The translations under genes were made by a program, and so were the position numbers. Positions 41,979-50,986 of a stretch of DNA of 52,754 bases are shown here, piece by piece; positions within the stretch are counted from its first letter, which is position 1, and every line of letters begins with the position of its first letter. Source of the DNA: an uncultured Oscillospiraceae bacterium (GTDB lineage: Bacteria; Bacillota; Clostridia; Oscillospirales; Oscillospiraceae); contig CAKTQP010000010.1 of assembly GCA_934597165.1 (NCBI GenBank), positions 1 to 52,754 on the forward strand. Direction: 5' to 3'. The notes beneath the pieces were generated by a model. That model searched no databases. It was not told where the DNA came from and was given only the letters and a program-made list of their open reading frames with translations.

Positions 41979-44900
41979 TCACTTTTCTTCTCTCTCTCGT
42001 CGTTCCTTCTCTCGCTTTGCCTCTTGCACCACCTGTTCGATCCCCTCATAGCTCCGCCGCTGCTGAAACCCGCAGTTTACCATATATTGCAGCGCCGCTG
42101 TTGTAGACGTGACCGCATCGGAGCGCGAGAGTGCATCAACGATCATCGTGCGATAATCCACGATCTCCGAATCCACTCGCGCTATGGCGCCATAGACGCT
42201 ATTCTTCACGAAGGAGGTATGCAGCAACCGGAATTTCCGGCTGCCACTGTATAGATAGCTCTCCAAAACATACTGGTTCCAAGGATAGCCGATCTGCGGG
42301 AAGTACAGGAACAGTGCGACCTCTTTCAGCGGCATATAGCTCCCTGGACACAATTCCTCCAGCACTCCATCGGTTGCCTCTACATCAAACAAGATCAGAT
42401 CCCGACGGACAAATGTGTCCTCAGATACCCGCACCATCTCGTTCATGACGGCATCCCAATAAATGCTGGTGTTCATCTCGCTGGAAAACGCCTGCAACTC
42501 CTCCAGCCGAAGCGTCTCGTGATCGCGTGCAAACTCCGCATATACGTCGCTCATCCGCAGCTCACTGCCGATGGCAGAGATGATCGGCCCTCGGAAGGAG
42601 AACTGTTCTCGCAGCAGATACCCCAGACAGTTCCGCACCCCATAGGTCGTAAACCCCTCGAGATCTCCCGCTATGTCAGGATATTTTTCCTCCAGCAGCT
42701 CCATCAACTCCCCATCGGTGATGTGGGCGCGATATTCCAGCCCTGTCCGAATGACCTCCCTGATCCGCTCCAGCTCATCGGCACCGATGGGCAGATTGGG
42801 CGCGTAAAAATAGGTGCCCTGCTCCACCCTCACCATGGACTTCTTTGACGCAAGAACCTGCTTCATCTTGTCGTACGGGATATACCAAGTTTCCCTATGG
42901 ATCTCGTCATAGGTCTTTGGCTGATGAAACGTCTTCATCACCCGAAGGATGTCTGCGGACGGGTCTGCATTCCCCCATCCAATGACTAAATACGAACGTT
43001 TCAGTCGGAATCGCTTTTCATGTTCCAAAAGCAGATCGGCCAAAGACTCCTTGTTATAAATCTGGAGTCCATCCGCCAACTGCTGCTGATATTTGTCATA
43101 GACCGCTTCCACGGAGACACCGGAGGCACCATCCTGAAACGCAGCATTGATAGAACCGATCATCTCTTCCACAAGGCTGTTCTGTTGCGCATTCTGCTTT
43201 GGGAAGATACGTCCATCCCGTTCCGTCCCGATGCGTCTCAAATTGCGCTCCGTCTGCTCCCGCTCACTTGGTACCTCACAGCCAAATTCCGCAGCATAAT
43301 ACCTTTGAAATCGCCTCCACGTGATCGCACGTCCCGGTTGGTAGCCGTCCTCGCCGAAATATTTCTCTAGAATGACAGCATAGCGATTGCTCGTCAGCTC
43401 GGCAGGCGCACGCATCGACCCAGCTGGCTTGACCTCCACTTCCTGGAGCGTACCTTGCTGCGGCTGAGGCTGTTGGGGTGCAGAACGAGCCGTATTCTTC
43501 TCCGTCTCAGCGCGGAACGCTAACAGGAGGTCAAAGGCCGCCTTCAAGTGCTGCTTCTGCATCTTTTCACACTGCACCACACCCAACGGGCCGAACAATT
43601 CTTGGCCGATCTGTTCCAGTCTCACGCGATCTGTGATCTGGAAGAGATTGTCGTCGCAGATCTCACAATCCTGTGCAAACGTCCTACACTTCCGGATCGA
43701 AGCGATATAGCTCCCAATCTGCGCAACACCCACACCAGATTTTTGCAGCCATGCAATGAACTTGACTCGCTCATTTGGCTTCAGCGCAACCGCTTCCTCC
43801 GTCCGTTCCTCCTGAGCAGGCTCCGTTTTCTCTTGTGTCACAGGGGGTTCTGTCTGTCCGGAAGAGATTTGGATAGACGGAACTTTCACATACCGGATCA
43901 CGAGATTTTCAGCGTCAACATAGCAGATATCCAACAATTTGTGTATGTTGTCCACAATCTCCGTTGTCGTCCGCTTTGTCTCCAAATAGAGATTTTCCGC
44001 CACCTTTTCTGGTGCGTTCATCGCTGCCGCTCCAGCCGCATCCGCAAAATCCGCTCCTCCTTGCCCCGCGATGCTCTGACCCAATAACCCTTCCACGGTC
44101 TCCGGGTAATCCTCCAACAAGCAGGACACCACCTGCACATAAAGCTGCGGCCACTGTTGGATCTCTGCGTGTTCCTCACCGAAATAGGAAAACGAGGTCG
44201 GTTCGCTATCCGGTAAAGATGCCACATCGGAAAAATCAACGACCTGAGGCGAAACCCGTCCTGCATCTGCCCGAACCGGCTGCGCTTCCTCCCGTGCCGG
44301 AGGAGAAATGGGCAGCACTTTTTCCCCCAGCGTCTCCGGCTGCCGCGTGCTTGCGTTCAGCTCCGGATGATGCTGGAGGTATCTGCTGTAGAACTGAATG
44401 GCAGATTCCATATCCGCCAAGTTCTTTCGATTCTGAAATCGAATTATTCTGTTTGTCCGCACGGTATCTACGACCGCCTGGATCTCTTCTAAGTCGGTGG
44501 TCTCAAATAGCTTTTTCGTCAGGATCCCATGCTCGATACAAAATGCCTCTATATCCACATAGGTCAGGTACAATTTCGAAAGTCGTTTCGCCGTGACCTG
44601 GGTCGCCAACCAGGAAACAAACGCATCGCGTACGGATCTCTGTTCCGGTATGGGCGCTCTCGCCTCCCTTAACAGTGCCTGATATGCTTGCGGATCCGTT
44701 TTATACAGTTGTACGACACTGCGGAACAAGTCCGATCCTTTTTCATGCCCCGACTCTCCATCGGTCAAATTGTATTCCATCGCACTCATTTGCCACGAGA
44801 TCCCGTTTTCATTTCGAAATACATCGTCAATTTTCAACCCTTTTCGCCTCGCCCGCCGGCGAAGTTCTGCGGAAACGGCGCTCACGGCGTCGCTCCGGGA

Positions 44901-44981
44901 AATCGTCCCGTTCCGGACTTGTATCAGTGCATCCAGCAGGATCGCCGCCTCATACTCGTCCCATAGAATTCTCTCTGCCAT
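41979..44981 (-). CDS. Unknown 1000-residue protein, first gene of the BREX operon
   Basis: 1000 residues from ATG 44981 (an in-frame GTG lies 9 bases upstream). Residues 5-110 form a module beginning WDEYEAAILLDALI with RNENGISWQM, which I recall as an N-terminal module in Firmicutes defence and DNA-related proteins. Two helical segments of about 85 residues (about 110-200 and 400-490) look alike. An acidic, Pro-rich linker (about 205-260) separates them. The C-terminal half has winged-helix-like repeats and a highly charged end. No catalytic motif is visible. It is not a methyltransferase. It starts 12 bases before brxP and may recognise DNA. No ribosome site is strong. Confidence 0.75.
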   Translation of the reverse strand: MAERILWDEYEAAILLDALIQVRNGTISRSDAVSAVSAELRRRARRKGLKIDDVFRNENGISWQMSAMEYNLTDGESGHEKGSDLFRSVVQLYKTDPQAYQALLREARAPIPEQRSVRDAFVSWLATQVTAKRLSKLYLTYVDIEAFCIEHGILTKKLFETTDLEEIQAVVDTVRTNRIIRFQNRKNLADMESAIQFYSRYLQHHPELNASTRQPETLGEKVLPISPPAREEAQPVRADAGRVSPQVVDFSDVASLPDSEPTSFSYFGEEHAEIQQWPQLYVQVVSCLLEDYPETVEGLLGQSIAGQGGADFADAAGAAAMNAPEKVAENLYLETKRTTTEIVDNIHKLLDICYVDAENLVIRYVKVPSIQISSGQTEPPVTQEKTEPAQEERTEEAVALKPNERVKFIAWLQKSGVGVAQIGSYIASIRKCRTFAQDCEICDDNLFQITDRVRLEQIGQELFGPLGVVQCEKMQKQHLKAAFDLLLAFRAETEKNTARSAPQQPQPQQGTLQEVEVKPAGSMRAPAELTSNRYAVILEKYFGEDGYQPGRAITWRRFQRYYAAEFGCEVPSEREQTERNLRRIGTERDGRIFPKQNAQQNSLVEEMIGSINAAFQDGASGVSVEAVYDKYQQQLADGLQIYNKESLADLLLEHEKRFRLKRSYLVIGWGNADPSADILRVMKTFHQPKTYDEIHRETWYIPYDKMKQVLASKKSMVRVEQGTYFYAPNLPIGADELERIREVIRTGLEYRAHITDGELMELLEEKYPDIAGDLEGFTTYGVRNCLGYLLREQFSFRGPIISAIGSELRMSDVYAEFARDHETLRLEELQAFSSEMNTSIYWDAVMNEMVRVSEDTFVRRDLILFDVEATDGVLEELCPGSYMPLKEVALFLYFPQIGYPWNQYVLESYLYSGSRKFRLLHTSFVKNSVYGAIARVDSEIVDYRTMIVDALSRSDAVTSTTAALQYMVNCGFQQRRSYEGIEQVVQEAKREKERREREEK

Positions 44982-45042
44982 GTTCAACACCCGTCAATTT
45001 GTCTCCAAATAGTTGAAGAAAGCTTACAATTTTACAATTTAC

Positions 45043-45071
45043 ATCATACACCTTGCCCGAATGAATGTCAA
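45043..45071 (-). promoter_or_regulatory. Promoter of the BREX operon
   Basis: Minus-strand TTGACA (45066-45071) and TATGAT (45043-45048), spacer 17, with an expected start near 45036. Downstream of it lies a short tandem repeat of TTACAATT (about 45024-45040, plus-strand reading) before the first gene. Confidence 0.88.
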
Positions 45072-45081
45072 CCGTAGTGTC

Positions 45082-45143
45082 CAGACAGAAAAATTCGTCA
45101 CTCGAATCGTTTCTAAGATCCCAGTGACGAATTCTTCTGTCTG
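45082..45143. repeat. Long inverted repeat between cas3 and the BREX promoter
   Basis: Two 21-base arms (45082-45102 and 45123-45143) complementary except for one mismatch, around a 20-base loop. It begins 4 bases after the cas3 stop and ends 10 bases before the BREX -35 box. There is no T tract, so it is not a standard intrinsic terminator. It could be a terminator-like RNA hairpin for the cas messenger, an operator for BREX control, or a mobile-element remnant. Confidence 0.8.
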
Positions 45144-45147
45144 TTCT

Positions 45148-47331
45148 TTAGCCGCGCGCTCCACTGCACTCATCCAGCACACCGCGCATATAGCCCAAGA
45201 ACGGGTCATATCCAAGGGTCCATTGGTAAACACCGCTGGCGATCCTTTTCAGCTTCCAAGCGCCGATCTTAGAACGTCGGACGGAGACTGCTCTCCGTTG
45301 CAACGCTTTCCAATCCCCTTCGCCACGAGCCACTTCTTTCGCAAGAGCCTCACCCACAATGGCGGTGACCGTATCCGATTCGATCACCTGAAATGCGCCT
45401 TCCACCGTTCGGAATTGTAGGTTTTTCTCTTGCCGGAGCAGCTCCCGCATCCCTCGGAGGCAACTGTCCGTTCGAACAATCTCATCGTTTAGCGCCCTGG
45501 TGCTCAGCGCCGGCGTGATCGGCACTTTTTCCGTAAAGTACCGCTCCAAGCACACCCTGGAACAGGCTAGCTCCTGGTTCTGACGCAACCTAGAATCGTC
45601 CTGGAGCGTAAAGCTCCACAGTTCAGCATGAGGCTCTGTCCCATGTCGATTGACTCGCCCCGCCGCCTGCAGCAGGGACAGCAGCGATGCCAGCTCCCGA
45701 AAGCCAGTCCGGAAGGAGAAATCGACACCAGCCTCCACGCACGAAGTGGCCACAAGAGTCCAATCCGTGTCAGAAGCATCGGTCAAACGCCGCTGGATCC
45801 GCCCGATGGTCGCGCCGCGATCCTCTGGGGTCAGCGCAGTGGACAGATGCTCCACCCTCCCTCGACCAGCCACCTGGCACAGCTCCTCCGCGATCACCGC
45901 AGCGCTCTGCACCGTATTCAGGATCACCAGCCGAGGGCCGGGGGCATCTTGCACCCGTTCGACCAGCTCGTTCCGGCTGATGGGGTCTTTTTCCCAACGA
46001 AATGTGACCCGGTCCTGTTCGTACTCCATCAATCGCGTGCGCAACGCCGACGGGACCAGCTCGGAGACCACAGGCTGCGGCATATGGAGCTCCTCCAACC
46101 GCTTCAGCTGCCAGTAGCGCACCAGCGACCCGGAAGCCAACACCCACGCGCAGCCCCACTCCGCTGCCAACACATTCATCCAGTGCCACCCCAGCGGCAT
46201 CAGCTTCAATGGCAGCGCGTGATGGGCTTCGTCCACAAAGATCACACTCCCAGGCAACTCGTGGAAGCGGCGCAGCGTTGCCGGCCGATTGGATGCCATC
46301 GTCTCGAAAAAGGCGACCGAGGTGGTGACGATGATGGGCGCGCGCCACAGGGCGGTGAGGTAGCGGGTCTCGTCATCCTCGAAATCCGCACGAGCGTGCA
46401 GCTCCGCGACCACCTCTTCCGGATCCTCCCCCGGCAGCACAAGGGCCTTGCGATAGACCGCCACTGACTGCTGGATGATGCTGGTATAGGGGAGCACCAC
46501 GAAAATGTGCCTGGCCCCCCTTCTGCTGGCCTGTCGCAACAGATGCGCCATCACCGCGGTGGTCTTGCCCGAGCCCACCGGGCTGTCACAGGCAAAAAAG
46601 GACTCGCTGCCCTCCGCATCCCGACAAGCCTGATACATCTCCTGGCGGAGCTGGCTGCGGGTATCCTCCCCGCCCAGTTGGGACACATACCGATCCAACG
46701 CAGCCAATCGCTCCTCCGCTCGAAGCTGCGGCAAGCATTCCCGTTCCGGCACCTGGCCGTATGCGGCCGCAGTGTCCGTGTGATCCGCATCCGCCAAACA
46801 GGACAGCACCATCCGGAAGAACACCCCTTGGTCGCCATCATACGCCCGCTCCACTGCATCGTTTTGTAGCGGCACCAGCGCCCGATGCCGTTGGAGCAAC
46901 TGCTCCAACGTGGCATCGACGCGTTCTTGCACTGTCGTGTCTTTGTCGCGGAACATCGTGCCTTCCCTGATGCATTCATCCGCCATATCCGGCAGACCCT
47001 GATGGTGGGCATACACCGAAAGGGCGGCATAGAATCGTCCGCTCTGTTTCAAAGCGGCGCAGCCTGCGTCCACATGGTTGATTGGCAAGTGCCTCTGCCC
47101 CTTTGTTTCCCCTCGCAGCACCTGCTGATTCTCTTCCGCCAGCTTCCCCAGGTCATGGAGGGGAGCACTCTGCCGGACGATGTCCACTAGCCTCCCGTTG
47201 CTGCACACCGCATACCGTTCCGCTTCCCTGGCGTACTGCACCGCTCCGGTGAATACACCCTGGATATGGTCGGCATACGTCTGCCCGGGACAGCCCTTTT
47301 TTGCGCTATGCGCCAGATATGTGGTCTTCAT
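45148..47331 (-). CDS. cas3: Cas3 nuclease-helicase
   Basis: 727 residues. The N-terminal HD nuclease domain has HD (59-60), HH (109-110) and DADH (181-184). The SF2 helicase core has PVGSGKT (251-257), DEAH (367-370) and the C-terminal motif AAGRVNRHG. Cas3 is recruited by Cascade to degrade target DNA. ATG 47331 overlaps the cas7 stop by 4 bases. It is the last gene of the cas operon, whereas in the usual subtype I-C order cas3 comes first. Confidence 0.95.
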   Translation of the reverse strand: MKTTYLAHSAKKGCPGQTYADHIQGVFTGAVQYAREAERYAVCSNGRLVDIVRQSAPLHDLGKLAEENQQVLRGETKGQRHLPINHVDAGCAALKQSGRFYAALSVYAHHQGLPDMADECIREGTMFRDKDTTVQERVDATLEQLLQRHRALVPLQNDAVERAYDGDQGVFFRMVLSCLADADHTDTAAAYGQVPERECLPQLRAEERLAALDRYVSQLGGEDTRSQLRQEMYQACRDAEGSESFFACDSPVGSGKTTAVMAHLLRQASRRGARHIFVVLPYTSIIQQSVAVYRKALVLPGEDPEEVVAELHARADFEDDETRYLTALWRAPIIVTTSVAFFETMASNRPATLRRFHELPGSVIFVDEAHHALPLKLMPLGWHWMNVLAAEWGCAWVLASGSLVRYWQLKRLEELHMPQPVVSELVPSALRTRLMEYEQDRVTFRWEKDPISRNELVERVQDAPGPRLVILNTVQSAAVIAEELCQVAGRGRVEHLSTALTPEDRGATIGRIQRRLTDASDTDWTLVATSCVEAGVDFSFRTGFRELASLLSLLQAAGRVNRHGTEPHAELWSFTLQDDSRLRQNQELACSRVCLERYFTEKVPITPALSTRALNDEIVRTDSCLRGMRELLRQEKNLQFRTVEGAFQVIESDTVTAIVGEALAKEVARGEGDWKALQRRAVSVRRSKIGAWKLKRIASGVYQWTLGYDPFLGYMRGVLDECSGARG

Positions 47332-48197
47332 GGATGCACTAGATCCACGCAGCTGGCCACACGGGAGAGCAGCTCCTCCGGCAACCCAGTTTTGTCCTCG
47401 TAGTCCGCCCAGGTGGTGGACGGATCCTTCTTGTCCCCCAACTTCTCCGGCGTCAACGCCTCCAGCAGGAGGTATTCCGGACAGCTCCCCAGCACGTTCT
47501 GATGTTCCACATACCAGGCATGGCGGATGCGGACATCCGGCCGGATGGCAGAACGGGTTTGCTCGTAAGCATGGGGGATGAGCAACTTCAAGAGCGAGAT
47601 ATCCTCCGCCGTGCAGCCGCTCTTGTGCGCATAGTTGGGATTGACGAAAAAGGGCATACAGTAGACGCCATGTTCTACGATGCGATAGCCGAGAGGTGCC
47701 ATCCCCCCGCTCTTCCCCTCCTCTACGCCCGCTTTCTTGGTGTTGGTCTGGCGGATGATGTCGATGGGTGCAAGGGAAACGCCCATGCCAAACTGCACCA
47801 CGCCAGTTTTCAGGAAGCGCTTATCCTGTCCCTTTTCCAAAAACGTATTGCCGAACACGCGGGCATCCCAGTATTTCCGCACAAACGCGCTCTCCAAGAA
47901 CCGTTCGGGATCCCCGCCCAGTTCCTTTCCGATCTCTTTGGGATCCCGTTCCCGATGCTCCAGGATGCAATAGCGCTCCGCATGCTCCCGGAACTGCTCC
48001 GGCAGCGTCTGGAAGAACGGAGCGGTATGATCCTCCAGCAGATCCCGGAGCTTGCGCTTGAAAGAGACCGGAGAGATCTCGCCGCAGCCATTGGGGCGCT
48101 GCCGGGGATCACTTTCTCGATCTGGGTCACCGTTGGGATTGGAATTGACGACTTCGATCACCAGAAGTCCGGTCGCACGTTTGATCTCATTTGCCAT
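47328..48197 (-). CDS. cas7: Cas7 (Csd2) backbone subunit, type I-C
   Basis: 289 residues. The N-terminus has the NSNPNGDPDRESDPRQ segment typical of Cas7/Csd2, followed by FKRKLRDLL. Cas7 forms the helical backbone along the crRNA. ATG 48197 follows GAGGAGGTAACAACAG and overlaps the end of cas8c by 11 bases. Confidence 0.92.
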   Translation of the reverse strand: MANEIKRATGLLVIEVVNSNPNGDPDRESDPRQRPNGCGEISPVSFKRKLRDLLEDHTAPFFQTLPEQFREHAERYCILEHRERDPKEIGKELGGDPERFLESAFVRKYWDARVFGNTFLEKGQDKRFLKTGVVQFGMGVSLAPIDIIRQTNTKKAGVEEGKSGGMAPLGYRIVEHGVYCMPFFVNPNYAHKSGCTAEDISLLKLLIPHAYEQTRSAIRPDVRIRHAWYVEHQNVLGSCPEYLLLEALTPEKLGDKKDPSTTWADYEDKTGLPEELLSRVASCVDLVHP

Positions 48198-48618
48198 CTG
48201 TTGTTACCTCCTCTATCTCCTCTGCATCCGTATGTTCTCTCTTCGGGAACGCCGCCAGATAACCGATGAACAGCTGCGCTTTTTCCGCGTCGTTGAACCG
48301 GGTCTGTACCGTCCAGCAATCCCGCAGCTTGGTCACGATCTCCTCGTATACACTGCACAGCCACCTGGCACGCCAGCTCTCCTTCCCGTTTTCCGTCACG
48401 CCCTTGAACCGATAGCTCTTGGCCCAGGCGTAGTACGGCATGATCCGCTGTCCCAAGACATGCAGCGTCCGAACGGGCGCTTCGGCAGCGGTCCGGAACA
48501 AGCTGCTGCCAGCCAGCTCCGGCGGGACCTTTCCATCGCGCACCACATTACAATAGAGGGCGTGCAATTCATCGGTCGCTTTGAGCAGCTGCCCGTAAAG
48601 ATACGGTAGATGTTCCAT
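48187..48618 (-). CDS. cas11c: Probable Cas11c small subunit from an internal start in cas8c
   Basis: Within cas8c and in frame, AAAGGAGG (48624-48631) lies 5 bases before ATG 48618. Translation gives a 143-residue helical protein starting MEHLPYLYGQLL, the right size for the small subunit. Type I-C systems are known to make Cas11c by internal initiation in cas8c. The site here is one of the strongest ribosome sites in the operon. Confidence 0.82.
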   Translation of the reverse strand: MEHLPYLYGQLLKATDELHALYCNVVRDGKVPPELAGSSLFRTAAEAPVRTLHVLGQRIMPYYAWAKSYRFKGVTENGKESWRARWLCSVYEEIVTKLRDCWTVQTRFNDAEKAQLFIGYLAAFPKREHTDAEEIEEVTTDGK

Positions 48619-50214
48619 ATAATCCTCCTTTCTGATGCCTTCCCGCTCTAAGAGCAGCCCCATGAGCGCCAGCAGCGCTTTTGTGTGCTCCCACATCGGG
48701 TATTTTAGCCTGCTTTGTACCCGTTGGTTTCCCAGGAACGCGCCCAGCTTCATGGCATTCTCCGCCACCCTGTGCAGCTCCGCTGTGACAGGATGCTCCG
48801 GTTCTAGCAGCAGCTCGATCCCGTGATATTGAGGAAACGCTTTCCCTTTGACCGGCGCGGCCTCCCCATCCTGCTTCCAAAAGCGGTTCAAAACATCCGC
48901 TATCTCCAGTGGATACAGCACCTCCGGTGCCCCGAAGGAAAAGGCCGGCAGGTTGGTACAGCCACGAGACCACGCCTCGCTGCACCGTTCCAGTTCATAC
49001 GGATCCGTCTGTCGGGTGTATACGGTCTTCGTGTGTCCCTTCCCGATCTTCCGCAGGATAAAGAGCTGGATGCGATTTGCGGTGGTTTCCTTTCCCGGTT
49101 CTTTGGTCTTACGCAACGCCTGCACAAATGCTCCCGTCCGCGCTACAAAATCCTCTGGGGTTTCCTGTCGCCTGCCAAATGGTCCTGTGCAGGACAAGCG
49201 CTCCTTCGGGAACACCGCCGGATGGACAAACAAAATCTCATCCTTCGCTATGTTCATCCACGTGACGTTCTTCCGCTCTGGGGCGCCGATCCACTCCAGC
49301 GCATCCTGAAGGGTCTGCCGGGTCTGCGGTGCGACGGGATAGCTGGCACCCTCGCTCTTGCCATATCGATACTGACAGTGCTGCTCCTTGAACATGGTGC
49401 GCAGGATCACATCGAACCCGCCCGCCAGCTTCACCTTTGGCATCTTCTCGTTCACCCTATCCGATGGGAAGGAAACCCCGAAGGCATCCACAGCATCTCC
49501 CTGCGCCGCCCCATCCGCTGCCAGCAGACACGCATTCAATCCCGTGACAAACGCCTCGCTCACCGCCGGGATCCCCTGTTTTATCAAAGCGGCAGATTCT
49601 AAGGCGACGGACAATTTGCCATAATCATCATCCTCCTTTTTCCCCTGGAAAAAGAGAACGGAAAGCGCCAGGGAGACCGATTCCCGTCGCTCCAGCATCC
49701 GCCACACCGTCCGTTCCAATTCCTCGTGTAGGCGAGCCGGTTCCAGGAACGCCTGGCTCTGTTGCACCAGCACTTGCAGCGGTTCATATGGCGCGGCCAG
49801 GGCGCGCAATTCTGCCGCCATCTTATCCATGGAGAGCCGATATTTCTTTTGAAATTTTTCAGTCCAGTTGTTTTCCGTACACCAGGATCGCAGCGTTTCC
49901 AGCTTCGCCCCATCCAACTCCTCCGGTTTCACAGCGCTGAGCGCCTTCTTCACAGCCTCATCCGTAATACGGTAAAGCGGGGCAAGGTTCATACACGGAT
50001 AGCTGCCCTGATTGGAGCCATACTTTCGCAGGATCGGTTGGAATGATGGATCTACCTTGGAAATCCTCCGTACGTTCCCATCCTCCAGTGTGATGCGAAC
50101 ACAGGGATTTTTATTTGTGATATTGGGAATAGCTCGATATTTTGGGTGCCAACTCCGTGTTTCCACGTTGGCATGCCGAAGCGCGCCTGACAACGCATAT
50201 AGCTCATTGATCAT
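48187..50214 (-). CDS. cas8c: Cas8c (Csd1) large subunit, type I-C
   Basis: 675 residues, somewhat long for Csd1. It recognises the PAM and opens DNA in the type I-C Cascade. Identification rests on its place between cas5 and cas7, its size and Csd1-like segments (YGSNQGSYPCMN, ERKNVTWMN, GPFGRRQETPEDF). ATG 50214 overlaps the cas5 stop by 4 bases. The C-terminal 143 residues are probably also made separately as Cas11c (see 48187-48618). Confidence 0.88.
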   Translation of the reverse strand: MINELYALSGALRHANVETRSWHPKYRAIPNITNKNPCVRITLEDGNVRRISKVDPSFQPILRKYGSNQGSYPCMNLAPLYRITDEAVKKALSAVKPEELDGAKLETLRSWCTENNWTEKFQKKYRLSMDKMAAELRALAAPYEPLQVLVQQSQAFLEPARLHEELERTVWRMLERRESVSLALSVLFFQGKKEDDDYGKLSVALESAALIKQGIPAVSEAFVTGLNACLLAADGAAQGDAVDAFGVSFPSDRVNEKMPKVKLAGGFDVILRTMFKEQHCQYRYGKSEGASYPVAPQTRQTLQDALEWIGAPERKNVTWMNIAKDEILFVHPAVFPKERLSCTGPFGRRQETPEDFVARTGAFVQALRKTKEPGKETTANRIQLFILRKIGKGHTKTVYTRQTDPYELERCSEAWSRGCTNLPAFSFGAPEVLYPLEIADVLNRFWKQDGEAAPVKGKAFPQYHGIELLLEPEHPVTAELHRVAENAMKLGAFLGNQRVQSRLKYPMWEHTKALLALMGLLLEREGIRKEDYMEHLPYLYGQLLKATDELHALYCNVVRDGKVPPELAGSSLFRTAAEAPVRTLHVLGQRIMPYYAWAKSYRFKGVTENGKESWRARWLCSVYEEIVTKLRDCWTVQTRFNDAEKAQLFIGYLAAFPKREHTDAEEIEEVTTDGK

Positions 50215-50879
50215 CTGCGTTCCCTTCTTTCCGGGTATACCAGGACCCCCTCATGAATGCACAGATCCCGATCATAAACCGGCCGATAAGGGGCGCGGTA
50301 TCCATCCCCAAACACTTCTCTGAGCATGGACGGAATGTGAATATCCGGCAGCTCCTTGCAAACTCTGGTGGTCTCTCGAAAGGGTCCAAAATAGGACGGC
50401 GTAAATTCACTCCACCCTAGGAACAGCGTCGCATAGGATTGTCCTCGTTTGAGCCGACGATAGAACATCTCCTGATAGGCATGTCCCGGTGACGTGGTCC
50501 GCCGATCCCACCTCCGTCCTCGTTCTGACATTCCGGCTTTGTCCGGGTTGGGGATGACTTCCGCATACAGCCGATAACAGACATCGGTCAGGACAGTCGC
50601 ATACAACTGGTAGTTGTTCCTGTCCCGGATGGATTTCTCGCTGCGCAGCGGGCCACCGTAGTTGGTCACATAGGAATGATACCGCGGCACCGCACATAGC
50701 TCCACCTTCTTGGGCAAGATGATCGTCGCCGGCCCCCAGAGGATGCTCTCGAAGATCCCACGCACGGCGGAGTAAGTGGGCGCAGGATAGCTGCAAGGCG
50801 AATCTCCACTGGCCGGGTTTTCCCATATGGCGGTCTCTGCGGCAAGCTCCATGAAAACCTCGTATCGCTTCTGGTTCAT
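50211..50879 (-). CDS. cas5c: Cas5 (Cas5c/Cas5d), type I-C
   Basis: 222 residues. The N-terminal segment SYPAPTYSAVRGIFESILWGP is the RAMP-type Cas5 signature. In type I-C this protein both cuts pre-crRNA (no Cas6) and caps the crRNA 5' handle. It is the first gene of the cas operon, with GGAGGG 6 bases before ATG 50879. No clear promoter lies in 50880-50950; the best candidate is an extended -10, TGGTAAACT, on the minus strand near 50905. Confidence 0.92.
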   Translation of the reverse strand: MNQKRYEVFMELAAETAIWENPASGDSPCSYPAPTYSAVRGIFESILWGPATIILPKKVELCAVPRYHSYVTNYGGPLRSEKSIRDRNNYQLYATVLTDVCYRLYAEVIPNPDKAGMSERGRRWDRRTTSPGHAYQEMFYRRLKRGQSYATLFLGWSEFTPSYFGPFRETTRVCKELPDIHIPSMLREVFGDGYRAPYRPVYDRDLCIHEGVLVYPERRERR

Positions 50880-50951
50880 AGATTCCCTCCTCTCAATGCC
50901 ACAAGTTTACCACCTCGCCTGTCCCATTTTCCGGACTCTGCCTCCATATAC

Positions 50952-50981
50952 AAAACGAGACTCCCGTGGGAGTCTCGTTTT
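50952..50981 (-). terminator. Terminator between the anti-sigma gene and cas5
   Basis: Perfect 14-bp stem AAAACGAGACTCCC with its complement and a GT loop, T-rich on both strands. It lies 5 bases after the anti-sigma stop and isolates the cas operon from upstream transcription. Confidence 0.92.
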
Positions 50982-50986
50982 TCACG

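Noticed and set aside
45082..45143. Possible CRISPR repeat or mini-array
   Set aside because: It is a single inverted repeat with a 20-base loop; there are no regularly spaced direct copies, and it does not resemble a type I-C repeat.
50880..50986. CRISPR array or leader upstream of cas5
   Set aside because: The 107 bases hold only a ribosome site, a weak -10 candidate and a terminator.
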